Shown here piece after piece: positions 46,661-54,934 of a stretch of DNA of 64,000 nt. Position numbers and translations under genes: made by a program. Each line of letters starts with the position of its first letter. Position 1 is the first letter of the stretch. The notes under the pieces are model-generated. The model searched no databases. It saw only the letters and a program-made list of their open reading frames with translations, and was not told the DNA's origin. The DNA is from Viridibacillus sp050278625 (lineage in GTDB: Bacteria; Bacillota; Bacilli; Bacillales_A; Planococcaceae), in assembly GCF_050278625.1 (NCBI RefSeq), contig NZ_JBNNTI010000001.1, positions 372,001 through 436,000 of the forward strand, in the 5' to 3' direction.

Positions 46661-46885
46661 TTAAACTTCGTCTTCGTAAATAGCTGATTCGTCTTGAGCT
46701 ACTTGACTTAAGACACCAGCAGAAACTTCTTCAAGTGCTTTCCCTACATTTTTATGTGATTTGTAAGATGAAAGCCTATAGTCACTACCTTCTTGCATTG
46801 CACGCGCTCTTTTTGAAGCAAGACTCACTAATGAATATTTTGAATCGATTTTTTGTTTTAATACGTCAACAGATGGGTATAACAT
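46661..46885 (-). CDS. rpoZ: RNA polymerase omega subunit
   Basis: Omega stabilises beta-prime in RNA polymerase. The 74 aa start MLYPSVDVLKQKIDSKYSLV and carry the conserved SLASKRARAMQEG. AGAGGAG precedes the ATG, four bases after gmk, as in Bacillus. Confidence 0.94.
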   Translation of the reverse strand: MLYPSVDVLKQKIDSKYSLVSLASKRARAMQEGSDYRLSSYKSHKNVGKALEEVSAGVLSQVAQDESAIYEDEV

Positions 46886-46889
46886 CTAT

Positions 46890-47507
46890 TTATTCTCCTC
46901 TCAGCATAGCTAAGTATTGTTTTTCTACTCTTTCACGTCGACAATGTTCCGCAACTACGATTGCATTGACACGATCACAAGCTAATTGTACTTCATCGTT
47001 CTCAACGACATAATCGTACAAATTCATCATTTCTAATTCTTGATTTGCAGCAGCAATACGCGTTGCAATCACATCTTCTGTTTCAGTACCACGCCCAACT
47101 AAACGTTGCTGCAATGCTGAAATACTAGGTGGTGCAAGGAAGATGAATAAACCATCTGGAACCTTGTCACGAATTTGAGCTGCACCTTGTACTTCAATTT
47201 CTAAAAATACATCGCGTCCAGCATCCAAAGTTTTGTTTACATATTCCAGAGGTGTACCGTAATAGTTTCCTACATACTGTGCATATTCAAGGAGTTGTCC
47301 TTGTTCGATTAAACTTTCAAAATCCTCTTTTGATTTAAAGAAGTAATCAACTCCATCAACTTCGCCTTCACGTGGTAGACGTGTAGTCATGGAAATAGAA
47401 TACTCATAATTAGTATCTGGTTGTGAAAAAAGTGCTTTTCGCACAGTACCTTTTCCGACACCTGAAGGGCCAGATAGGACAATCAATAATCCACGTTCTC
47501 TTCTCAT
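46890..47507 (-). CDS. gmk: Guanylate kinase
   Basis: Gmk phosphorylates GMP to GDP. The 205 aa have the P-loop SGPSGVGKGT and TTRLPREGEVDGVDYFF. ATG 47507 is preferred to the upstream start at 47558 because GAGGGAG is correctly spaced and the domain starts there. It lies 51 bases after yicC; Bacillus remA (ylzA), normally between the two, is not present. Confidence 0.95.
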   Translation of the reverse strand: MRRERGLLIVLSGPSGVGKGTVRKALFSQPDTNYEYSISMTTRLPREGEVDGVDYFFKSKEDFESLIEQGQLLEYAQYVGNYYGTPLEYVNKTLDAGRDVFLEIEVQGAAQIRDKVPDGLFIFLAPPSISALQQRLVGRGTETEDVIATRIAAANQELEMMNLYDYVVENDEVQLACDRVNAIVVAEHCRRERVEKQYLAMLRGE

Positions 47508-47558
47508 GCTTTCTCCCTCATCATTACAATATATTAATAGTACATTTAGTAAACACAA

Positions 47559-48434
47559 TTATTCAATATTTTGAACTTGTTCTCGCATTTTTTCAAGAAT
47601 CGTTTTCGCTTGGACAACTGCAGCTGAAGCTTCAACAGATTGATTTTTAGAACCAATCGTATTAATTTCACGATGAATTTCTTGCAATAAGAAATCGAGT
47701 TTTCGTCCGATAGAAATGTCATCTTGAAGCGTTTCATCAAGCTGGACAAAATGGCTTGCTAAGCGGTCTAATTCCTCTGCAATATCTGCTTTTTCAGCAA
47801 AAATCGCAACTTCTGCTAATAATCGTTCATCTAATGCGCTAATGTCTGTAAGTTCTGCAATTCTCGTAACGAGCTTATCGCGATACTTTTGTACGGCTTG
47901 ATCGGCAACTTTACGAACTAACTTTATTTGCTCTGCTAAATCCGTTTTGAAACCTACTACCGCCCCTTGCAATTCCTGACCTTCTCTTTCGCGCATTTGG
48001 ATCAATGCCTTTGCTGCTTGTTGTACAGCTTGATCAACAGCTGTTAAAATTTCTTCTTTTGATGTCTCTTGCACTTTGACAGTTAATGCTTGCTCTAAAT
48101 TCAAAAGTTCTGTCATCGACCACTTCTCGTCAAGCAATATCTGTTTTTGCAATTCTTCTCTTGCTTCTTTATAAGCATTGACTAGAGGCCAATTCACTTG
48201 TACAACTTGCTGTTGCTGTGACAATTCTTTCACATATACGGAAACATCTAACTTACCTCTTGAAACTAATGAGGAAAGCAATTTTTTTGTATGAACTTCC
48301 GCTTCCATCCACTCTTTCGGAAAACGTGTTGTAACTTCTAAAAAGCGATGATTTACCGATCGAATTTCTACAGTAAGCTGAAATTGTTCCGTTGTTGTGA
48401 CACCCCTGCCAAATCCAGTCATACTACGCACCAA
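47559..48434 (-). CDS. yicC: YicC family endoribonuclease (YloC)
   Basis: The 291 aa match the YicC family, shown in E. coli to be an endoribonuclease. The conserved N-terminus VRSMTGFGRG, the middle EIRSVNHRFLEV and the C-terminal DFLLQEIHREINTIGSK are visible. The start is TTG 48434 (or the next-codon GTG): homologues begin two or three residues before SMTGFG. AAGGA lies about 11 bases upstream. First gene of the long operon. Confidence 0.92.
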   Translation of the reverse strand: MVRSMTGFGRGVTTTEQFQLTVEIRSVNHRFLEVTTRFPKEWMEAEVHTKKLLSSLVSRGKLDVSVYVKELSQQQQVVQVNWPLVNAYKEAREELQKQILLDEKWSMTELLNLEQALTVKVQETSKEEILTAVDQAVQQAAKALIQMREREGQELQGAVVGFKTDLAEQIKLVRKVADQAVQKYRDKLVTRIAELTDISALDERLLAEVAIFAEKADIAEELDRLASHFVQLDETLQDDISIGRKLDFLLQEIHREINTIGSKNQSVEASAAVVQAKTILEKMREQVQNIE

Positions 48435-48469
48435 GGTCAGTCACATCCTTCTTTGCATACTGATTTTTA

Positions 48470-48478
48470 ATTATAACA
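48470..48478 (-). promoter_or_regulatory. Extended -10 promoter for the yicC-spoVM operon
   Basis: TGTTATAAT on the minus strand: perfect -10 with TGn. The -35 region is a poor match. The rest of the 220-base divergent region (48435-48654) has no clear consensus promoter for rqcH, though a TTTAGA-17-TAGAAC pair precedes it. Confidence 0.58.
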
Positions 48479-48654
48479 TATGAAAACAAGTTTTGGCTTG
48501 CAGATTTGTTAGAAGTTAACTTAATGGAACAAAAAAATGATTAGAATTAATAGTCATCGGTCACGAAGAACTATATTTTACAAAAGCTCTGCTTACCTAT
48601 TTAGACAAAAAAAATGGTAAGATAGAACAAAACGTTTTGAAAGAGGAATCACTT

Positions 48655-50343
48655 ATGGCTTATGATGGTTTATTTACAATCGCAATGGCAAAAGAGTTAC
48701 AACAGTTAGTAACGGGCCGAATCGCGAAAGTGCATCAACCGAACACCCAAGAAATCATTTTACATATTCGTGCTAATGGAGGAAATCATAAATTACTATT
48801 TTCAATTCATCCTTCCTATGCACGTGTTCATATCACAGAACAAACAATCGAAAACCCACAGGAACCACCTATGTTTTGCTCTCTACTTCGTAAACATATA
48901 GAGGGTGGATTTATTGAATCAATCCGCCAAGAAGGTGCCGATCGAATCCTCATTTTTAAAATTGCTAGTAAAAATGAAATTGGTGATCCAATTACGCGAG
49001 AATTACACGCAGAAATCATGGGACGTCATAGCAATTTAATTTTAGTCGACAAAGAAACAGACAAAATCGTTGATAGCTTAAAGCATCTACCACCTGCTAT
49101 GAATAGCTACCGTACAGTCTTACCTGGTCAACCTTTTATCACACCACCTGAACAGGATAAGGAAGATCCTAAAACAGTAAGTTCTGAAGCATTGCAACTA
49201 TTCTTTGCCAAAGAAAAGAATACACAAGAAATTGTACAGCATTTTACCGGCTTCTCCCCATTACACGCTACTGAGTTATTATTTAGAAGTGAAACTAAGG
49301 AGCAACCGATAGCCGACATCTTCCCATCATTTATAGAGGAATTTGAAATTGGTGGAAATTCACCAACCTATACTGAAGCAAATGGAAAAACATACTTTTC
49401 ACCAGTGGCATTAACACATTTAGTTGGTGAACATACAAGCTATTCAACGTTAAGTACTCTACTGGACCGCGTATTCTTTGCAAGAGCTGAGAGGGACCGC
49501 GTAAAACAACAAGCTGGGGATTTAGAGCGTTGGTTACAAAATGAAATAAGCAAGCTCAAATTAAAATTAAAAAAACTGCAAAAAGATTTAGATCGAGCTA
49601 ATAATTTAGACCAATTCCAATTATACGGCGAGCTATTAATGGCCAACTTATATGCTTTTGAAAAAGGGCAAAAAGTAGTCACTGTTGTTAATTATTATAG
49701 CGAAGACAGTGAAGAAATCACGATCCCAATTAGTGAACGAAAAACACCTGTTGAAAATGCACAGAGTTATTATACTAAGTACAATAAAGCAAAAAACGCT
49801 CTTATAATGGTTCAGGAGCAACTTGATAAAACAAAGGAAGATTTAACTTACTTTGAAATGCTTTCGCAACAAGTACAACAAGCTGCACCTGCTGATATAG
49901 AGGAGATTCGTGAAGAGTTAGCGGAACAGGGCTACTTAAAACTACGTGCTTCTAAACGACGTAAAAAGCCAACTAAACCAGCTCCAGAAAAATTCAAATC
50001 TTCTACAGGTATTGATATTTCAGTTGGCAAAAACAATAAACAAAATGATTATTTAACATTTAAAATCGCACGTAAATCTGAAATTTGGTTGCATACTAAG
50101 GATATCCCAGGCTCTCACGTCGTTATTCACTCATCTGAACCAGATGAACAAACTTTACTAGAAGCCGCAACTTTATCAGCCTATTTTAGTAAAGCACGTG
50201 AATCTTCATCAGTACCTGTCGATTACACTGAAATACGTCAGGTGAAAAAACCAAATGGGTCAAAACCCGGCTTTGTTATCTACTTTGAGCAAAAAACTCT
50301 TTATGTTACGCCTGATGAAGAACTGATTATGAAGTTAAAATAA
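48655..50343 (+). CDS. rqcH: Ribosome quality control factor RqcH (NFACT; formerly fibronectin-binding FbpA)
   Basis: RqcH binds stalled 50S subunits and adds C-terminal alanine tails for degradation. The 562 aa: NFACT-N domain (MAYDGLFTIAMAKELQQL), helix-hairpin middle, a coiled coil about 280-320 and NFACT-R at the C-terminus with KSEIWLHTKDIPGSHVVI. ATG 48655 follows GAGG by eight bases; the frame is open to 48637. It is divergent from yicC. The Bacillus gene yloB between them is absent. Confidence 0.95.
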   Translation: MAYDGLFTIAMAKELQQLVTGRIAKVHQPNTQEIILHIRANGGNHKLLFSIHPSYARVHITEQTIENPQEPPMFCSLLRKHIEGGFIESIRQEGADRILIFKIASKNEIGDPITRELHAEIMGRHSNLILVDKETDKIVDSLKHLPPAMNSYRTVLPGQPFITPPEQDKEDPKTVSSEALQLFFAKEKNTQEIVQHFTGFSPLHATELLFRSETKEQPIADIFPSFIEEFEIGGNSPTYTEANGKTYFSPVALTHLVGEHTSYSTLSTLLDRVFFARAERDRVKQQAGDLERWLQNEISKLKLKLKKLQKDLDRANNLDQFQLYGELLMANLYAFEKGQKVVTVVNYYSEDSEEITIPISERKTPVENAQSYYTKYNKAKNALIMVQEQLDKTKEDLTYFEMLSQQVQQAAPADIEEIREELAEQGYLKLRASKRRKKPTKPAPEKFKSSTGIDISVGKNNKQNDYLTFKIARKSEIWLHTKDIPGSHVVIHSSEPDEQTLLEAATLSAYFSKARESSSVPVDYTEIRQVKKPNGSKPGFVIYFEQKTLYVTPDEELIMKLK

Positions 50344-50439
50344 CTTTTAAGAACAAATAAAAGGGGGCTGCTTTTAATAAGCCTCCAAAAAACTCGTATA
50401 AAAAACGAGGGCACTGAAAAAGTCCATAAAATGAATTTT

Positions 50440-50481
50440 AGCCATGATAGAAACGATTAATCGTTTCTGTCATGGCTTTTT
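50440..50481 (+). terminator. Long palindrome after rqcH, terminator-like
   Basis: AGCCATGATAGAAACGATT and AATCGTTTCTGTCATGGCT pair over 19 positions (one G-U), followed by TTTTTC on the plus strand. It lies about 100 bases after the rqcH stop and next to GGGCACTGAAAAAGTCC (50409-50425), a sequence that resembles ends of insertion elements. It may be a mobile-element part acting as terminator. Confidence 0.6.
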
Positions 50482-50489
50482 CTTCGATG

Positions 50490-50620
50490 CCGTTAATTTC
50501 CGTTCCGGCGGACGCTTTCCTGGGGGACGAACCTTGAGCCTCCTCGTCGCTAACGCTCCTGTAGGGTCTCAAAATGTTCGCAAATTCCCCAAGGAGTCGC
50601 CGCCTGCATTCCAATCAACT
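50490..50620. repeat. GC-rich palindromic repeat element
   Basis: A block of clearly higher GC than its surroundings that folds into one long imperfect hairpin: GGCGGACGC...CTGGGGG pairs with CCCCAAGGAGTCGCCGCC (50507-50604), and inside it CGAACCTTGAG pairs with CTCAAAATGTTCG. Similar GCGGACGCTTTCC/GAGTCGCCGCC elements are, from memory, scattered in many Bacillaceae genomes; no function is established. Only one copy lies in this window. Confidence 0.7.
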
Positions 50621-51029
50621 CGTTTTATCGTTTTACTGAGTTTTTCATTCTTTCCGATTCACACCTAACCCTTTATAATTAAAGGACTAATTCAAGGTGA
50701 TGCTGTCCATGATTTCAAAAACGGCCTATGTGAGCTACTCCCAGGAGGTTTTGGGTCATGGCCAGTTGTTTTTAAAAAAATTTAGACTCATGAACAAAGC
50801 GGTGTAGCTTTTGAATAAATTTGATAAAAAGGAAACAGTCAACCCGTTATTAGTAGCAAACAAAAAAACAACTAATTAGTAGAATCCTTTTTAAAGAATC
50901 CTGCAACTATAGTGAAATAAGATAAAACCCTGCATTCAACAGGATATTTATCAAACTTTTCCACTTAACTAGGCTAGACAATGCATCAACGACCAAACGA
51001 TACTTGATGTTTTATACCACATAAAGTGA

Positions 51030-51273
51030 CGTTAAAAGGTCCATCATTACTATTTCCTCAAAAAACATCGATGCTGATGCAGGTTACGGAAGTGAAAACA
51101 CTATTTATACGCAGTGAAACAAAAATTTAACGCATTAATCCAATTGGTCGTTGTTCTTCTTCTCACTCTGTGACTTAAGTAAAGTCATAATGGAGTTTGG
51201 AATTGTGGCAATAGCCCAAATCTACTGAAAGCAGCTGGAATTCTCCAGCCACTTTCACCAAAAACAAGACAAA
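51030..51273 (+). pseudogene. Decayed DDE transposase remnant (IS1182-like)
   Basis: One plus-strand frame reads IDADAGYGSEN (51067-51099) ending in a stop, close to the ADAGYGSE motif of IS1182-type transposases. Further on, DLSKVIMEFGIVAIAQ ends at a frameshift, and the next frame continues NLLKAAGILQPLSPKTRQI (51218-51274), resembling the transposase C-terminus. The two parts are only about 100 bases apart where an intact gene would have several hundred, so there is an internal deletion. The preceding 50640-51030 shows stops in all frames and no recognisable gene, probably older debris. Confidence 0.65.
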
Positions 51274-51274
51274 T

Positions 51275-51320
51275 AAAAAAGTACCGATGAAAAAACAAAT
51301 TGTTTTCCATCGGTACTTTT
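51275..51320 (-). terminator. Intrinsic terminator of the S-box/ABC operon
   Basis: AAGTACCGATG pairs perfectly with CATCGGTACTT, with additional pairing inside (GAAAACAATTTGTTTTTTC), followed by TTTTATTTG on the minus strand, 42 bases after the binding-protein stop. Confidence 0.9.
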
Positions 51321-51362
51321 ATTATAGGTACTTTTAGACATCTCCTTTTACTCATATGACTT

Positions 51363-52166
51363 TTATTGCTTCTTCGTTGCATCTATGCCTAACCATTTCT
51401 CTGAAATTTCTTTTAATGTACCGTCATTTGTTAATTCTTCTAAAGCTTTCGAGATATCTTCTACCTTTTTACTATCAGTAGTAAATGGAAATGCAATATT
51501 TCCCCATGATGTAGGACCAAACCCTATTTTCACATCATCCAATTTAGCTTTTTCAATCGTCGTTTTCACTTGTACTTGATCATTATAATACGCGTCAACA
51601 CGTCCTAATGATACTTCCTTCAATTCCGCTGTAGGGTCCTCAGAAAATGTTTTAATCGTAAAGTCATTGTTTTTATTTATATCTTTTAATTCTTTTTCAG
51701 CAGCTGTCCCTAAACCTACCCCAACCACTTTACCTTTTAAATCATCAATCGAATTTATATTATCATTATTTGCCTTTACCGCAAATACTGACCCTGAATA
51801 TAGGTACGGTACGGTAAATGTATATTTTTCTTCTCTCTCAGTTGTCACTGATAATTGATTTGCAATTGTATCAATACGACCTGAATCTAATGATCCAAAT
51901 AATCCTTCAAAATCAGCTGTTGTCCAATTTACTTTGTATCCTGCTTTTTTTGCAGCCGCTTCAATAATATCCGCATCATAACCAATTACTTTATTGTCCT
52001 TTTGATAGATAAATGGACTTCTCCCAGCAGCTGTCCCAACATTAAGAACTTTTTCATCTGCTTTCACAGAATTCTCTCTTTTAGAAGAATCCTTTGAACT
52101 ACATGCCGCTAATACCACAACCACTGTAAAAACCATTATAAATGACAATATTTTTTTAGATTTCAT
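51363..52166 (-). CDS. Amino-acid ABC transporter substrate-binding lipoprotein (family 3)
   Basis: The 267 aa have a lipoprotein signal: basic MKSKK, a hydrophobic core and lipobox LAAC with Cys22. The mature part is an SBP family 3 domain (PFIYQKDNKVIGYDADIIEA, GLFGSLDSGRIDTIANQL, GSVFAVKANND). It most resembles cystine/polar-amino-acid binding proteins such as TcyA/TcyK. It overlaps the ATPase gene by four bases (ATGA) and is the last gene of an S-box operon, so a sulfur compound (cystine, methionine or a derivative) is the likely cargo. The substrate is an inference. Confidence 0.88.
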   Translation of the reverse strand: MKSKKILSFIMVFTVVVVLAACSSKDSSKRENSVKADEKVLNVGTAAGRSPFIYQKDNKVIGYDADIIEAAAKKAGYKVNWTTADFEGLFGSLDSGRIDTIANQLSVTTEREEKYTFTVPYLYSGSVFAVKANNDNINSIDDLKGKVVGVGLGTAAEKELKDINKNNDFTIKTFSEDPTAELKEVSLGRVDAYYNDQVQVKTTIEKAKLDDVKIGFGPTSWGNIAFPFTTDSKKVEDISKALEELTNDGTLKEISEKWLGIDATKKQ

Positions 52167-52930
52167 ACTACCAACTCCTTATCCACTAACTGATTTCTAC
52201 TACTTAATTGTTGTAAAAACTTCTGTGTTCTTTCCTGCTTTGGATTATTAAAAATCTCTTCAGGAGTTCCTTGTTCAATAATAGAACCCTCCGCCATAAA
52301 AACAACATGATCAGCCACTTGTCTTGCAAATGACATTTCATGAGTTACTACAATCATAGTCATATTCGAAAGCGCTAGGCTTTGAATTACTTGTAGAACT
52401 TCTCCTACTAGTTCTGGATCGAGTGCTGAAGTAGGTTCATCGAACAAAATTGCATAAGGATTTAGAGCGATAGCTCTAGCAATCCCTACGCGTTGTTGCT
52501 GACCACCCGACAAACTATTTGGATAATAGTTTTCTTTTTCAGATAAACCAACTTGTAATAGTAATTTTTTCGCAATACTTTCAGCTTCCACTTGCGACTT
52601 TTTCTGTACAGTAATTAACGGCAATGTAATATTTTCTTTTACAGTTTTGTTCTTAAATAAGCTATAGTTTTGAAAAACCATAGCAGTTTTATGCCTTAAT
52701 AATTGTGCCTTTTTATTTGTTAGATTGGCGACATCTATTGTTACGTCATCAATTATTATTTGCCCTTTATCCGCTTGTTCTAAAACATTTAAGCATCTTA
52801 ATAGAGTCGACTTACCTGATCCAGATGGCCCTATTATCGCTACAACTTGACCCTTTTCCACAGTTAAAGAAATTCCTTTTAATACTTCGTTATCTTTATA
52901 TGATTTATGAAGATTCTGAACACTTATCAT
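52163..52930 (-). CDS. Amino-acid ABC transporter ATP-binding protein
   Basis: The 255 aa contain Walker A IGPSGSGKSTLL, Q-loop FQNYSLF, signature LSGGQQQRVGIARAI, Walker B ILFDEPTSALDPE and the H-loop VVTHEM. It belongs to the polar-amino-acid (GlnQ/TcyC) class. It lies 17 bases after the permease gene and overlaps the binding-protein gene. Confidence 0.95.
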   Translation of the reverse strand: MISVQNLHKSYKDNEVLKGISLTVEKGQVVAIIGPSGSGKSTLLRCLNVLEQADKGQIIIDDVTIDVANLTNKKAQLLRHKTAMVFQNYSLFKNKTVKENITLPLITVQKKSQVEAESIAKKLLLQVGLSEKENYYPNSLSGGQQQRVGIARAIALNPYAILFDEPTSALDPELVGEVLQVIQSLALSNMTMIVVTHEMSFARQVADHVVFMAEGSIIEQGTPEEIFNNPKQERTQKFLQQLSSRNQLVDKELVV

Positions 52931-52947
52931 CCTTTTTCACTCCTTAA

Positions 52948-53616
52948 TTACAGGTAAGGTACTTCCAAGCGATATTCTAATCGTCTCTGTAGCCAACCAA
53001 TAATAATGGTTAATCCCCAGTAGATAATTGCAACAGCTAAGTAACTTTCCATATAAAGATAAGACTCTGCAGCAAGCATTTTAGCATGAGCTAAAATTTC
53101 TGCTAAGCCTAATACAAACGTTAAAGATGATTCTTTAATTAGCCCAATAAAATTATTACCAAGTGCAGGAACTGCTACTCGAATAGCCTGCGGAAAAATC
53201 ACCTTTCTCATGGCTTGCATTTTTGTCATTCCTACAGACAAACAAGCGTCCATTTGATTGCTCTCAACTCCATTTAAAGAACCACGTAAAATTTCAGATA
53301 AATACGCTGCATTATTTAAGCTTAGACCGATTAAGGCTGCTTGTAAGGACGTTATAACAGCCATCTCTGGGAAAATCTGAGGAAGTCCAAAATATAAAAC
53401 GAATAACTGCACAAGTAATGGTGTCCCTCTAAAAAATGAAATATATAATCGAGATAATGGATATAACACTTTCATTCGATTACGATCAATGAGAACAAGC
53501 ATAATACTAATAAGGAATGAAATAATCATGGATACCATAGAAACACCTAATGTGATATATACATACTTCAATAACTGTGGTAACGACTCTAAAAAATACA
53601 TAAAATCAAACTTCAT
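52948..53616 (-). CDS. Amino-acid ABC transporter permease (His/Glu/Gln/Arg class)
   Basis: The 222 aa have several hydrophobic segments (about 20-40, 65-95, 180-210) and the EAA-type loop around SVGMTKMQAMRKVIFPQAIR, which contacts the ATPase. A preceding GTPLLVQLFVLYFGLP is typical of the TcyB/GlnP permeases. Only one permease gene is present, implying a homodimer. It follows the VOC gene by 36 bases with AAGGTG before the ATG. Confidence 0.94.
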   Translation of the reverse strand: MKFDFMYFLESLPQLLKYVYITLGVSMVSMIISFLISIMLVLIDRNRMKVLYPLSRLYISFFRGTPLLVQLFVLYFGLPQIFPEMAVITSLQAALIGLSLNNAAYLSEILRGSLNGVESNQMDACLSVGMTKMQAMRKVIFPQAIRVAVPALGNNFIGLIKESSLTFVLGLAEILAHAKMLAAESYLYMESYLAVAIIYWGLTIIIGWLQRRLEYRLEVPYL

Positions 53617-53652
53617 TTTGTCACCTTCTATAACGATTTTACTTTATTTGTT

Positions 53653-54582
53653 TTATGCAATTTCAAAAACAATACGATTACCACTTGGATCTTCTACCGC
53701 AAACTTATTTCCCAAATCTTGAATTTGTGTTTGTTGTTTAATATATTTTTTTGCTGTTTCAAAATTTTCTGTTGTTGGTAATTTAAACCTTACTTCTTTC
53801 AATCCTGATTCATTTTCCGCCGCCTTTTGTAGCCCCTCACCCGACCATACATTTCCCGCAATATGATGATGATAGCCACCTGTCGAAATAAAGAATGCTG
53901 TATCAATAATTACCTGTTCCTCAAAACCTAACGTATTGACGTAAAAACCTACCGATTCCTCGATATTAGCCACTCGTAAATGGACATGGCCAACAATTGT
54001 TTCTGTTGGTAATTTACCATCTGTTTCAAAATCAGCTAACGGTGCTAATTCTTTAAAGTTAAGTGGATTACTACCGCCTGGATACTTATCCCAATCTTCA
54101 CGATTACGATCAGCATATATCTCAATACCATTTCCTTCAATATCATACAAATAAAATGCCTCACTATATCCATGATCACTCGCACTATCTAATCTAGCAA
54201 TTGGGATGAAGCGTTCAAAGTGCGGGAAACGTGAAGCTTGTTCTACTGGACTATCAATCGTTTCCTTATTACGCAGAATTTCGAAAAATTTCGTTGCAAA
54301 TGCTTCTCTACTTGGTAATAAAAATGCTGTATGGAATAAACCTGTGCTTTTAGCCGGTTGTAATTTTTCTGCTGTTTTTTCTAATTCAAAAATAACTGTG
54401 TTACTACCTTTTCCACCAAACTTAGCATGTTGTGTATTTCTCTCTAATACATCAAGACCAACTACATTTTCATAAAATGCAATTTGACGCTCCAGATCCT
54501 TTACTTTTAAAATAACACTTCCTACTTGTGTCGCTCCATTCAATACAAACTTCTCTTGTTTTCCATCAATTCTTTGTACCAT
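53653..54582 (-). CDS. VOC-fold (glyoxalase/extradiol dioxygenase-like) protein, CatE-like
   Basis: The 309 aa contain two vicinal-oxygen-chelate modules (about 18-150 and 195-309). Metal-ligand candidates are visible: His199/His201 in VGHVHLRV, the His-rich GGYHHHIAG near 236-242 and Glu307 in IVFEIA, as in type I extradiol dioxygenases and Bacillus CatE. ATG 54582 follows GAGAGG and a TTTTAAG spacer; the frame is open to 54612. It is the first gene behind a SAM riboswitch, so its substrate probably relates to sulfur amino acids, but the enzyme activity is unknown. Confidence 0.8.
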   Translation of the reverse strand: MVQRIDGKQEKFVLNGATQVGSVILKVKDLERQIAFYENVVGLDVLERNTQHAKFGGKGSNTVIFELEKTAEKLQPAKSTGLFHTAFLLPSREAFATKFFEILRNKETIDSPVEQASRFPHFERFIPIARLDSASDHGYSEAFYLYDIEGNGIEIYADRNREDWDKYPGGSNPLNFKELAPLADFETDGKLPTETIVGHVHLRVANIEESVGFYVNTLGFEEQVIIDTAFFISTGGYHHHIAGNVWSGEGLQKAAENESGLKEVRFKLPTTENFETAKKYIKQQTQIQDLGNKFAVEDPSGNRIVFEIA

Positions 54583-54635
54583 CTTAAAACCTCTCTCTTT
54601 TTTATTAACCAATTACGGAATAAACAACTTCTAAT

Positions 54636-54668
54636 AAAAAACGCTCTTTCTACATAATCTAGAAAGAG
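54636..54668 (-). terminator. Riboswitch expression-platform terminator
   Basis: CTCTTTCTA and TAGAAAGAG form a 9-bp stem with loop GATTATG followed by CGTTTTTT on the minus strand, 24 bases after the aptamer. The region just before it (AGAGTTGA...TCAACTCTCTTTC) can pair alternatively and would sequester the 5' arm. Confidence 0.88.
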
Positions 54669-54691
54669 AGTTGAGGGGAGCTAATTCAACT

Positions 54692-54797
54692 CTTATCTCT
54701 CATGATTTCATGCAATCATGTTGGAGTTAGCACCTTCCTAAACAATAGGGGTTGCTGAAACTTCAACGGGCCAATTCCCTCAGTTTCTCAAGATAAG
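54692..54797 (-). promoter_or_regulatory. SAM-I (S-box) riboswitch aptamer
   Basis: The minus strand has all S-box landmarks: P1 pair CTTATCT/AGATAAG at the ends; GAGGGAATTGGCCC (54768-54781), GAAGTTTCAGCAACC; AAGGTGCTAACTCC (54723-54737) and GAGAGATAAG at the 3' end. High SAM should stabilise the aptamer and allow the terminator at 54636-54668, turning off the VOC/ABC operon. Confidence 0.95.
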
Positions 54798-54838
54798 AAA
54801 TTCAGTTAATATTCCTAGTTAACTTATTGGTTTAATTG

Positions 54839-54867
54839 ATTTTAAAACATTTTCTATAATTTAGCAA
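54839..54867 (-). promoter_or_regulatory. Promoter of the S-box operon
   Basis: The minus strand reads TTGCTA, 17 bases, TAAAAT. The expected start lies about 35 bases before the aptamer. Confidence 0.65.
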
Positions 54868-54934
54868 CATTTTTTCCCAATTATTTTATTTCCATGAAAA
54901 ATAATTCCTTAATTCGAATTAGAATTTTGAACAA

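Noticed and set aside
50444..50668. Plus-strand 74-codon frame after rqcH
   Set aside because: It lies entirely in the palindromic repeat block and has no ribosome site or protein-like composition.
51185..51382. Minus-strand 65-codon frame at the end of the ABC operon
   Set aside because: It spans the operon terminator and the transposase remnant and overlaps the end of the binding-protein gene in another frame.
54583..54800. T-box leader as an alternative reading of the structured leader before the VOC gene
   Set aside because: The conserved core sequences and P1 ends are those of the SAM-I riboswitch, and no T-box motif is present.
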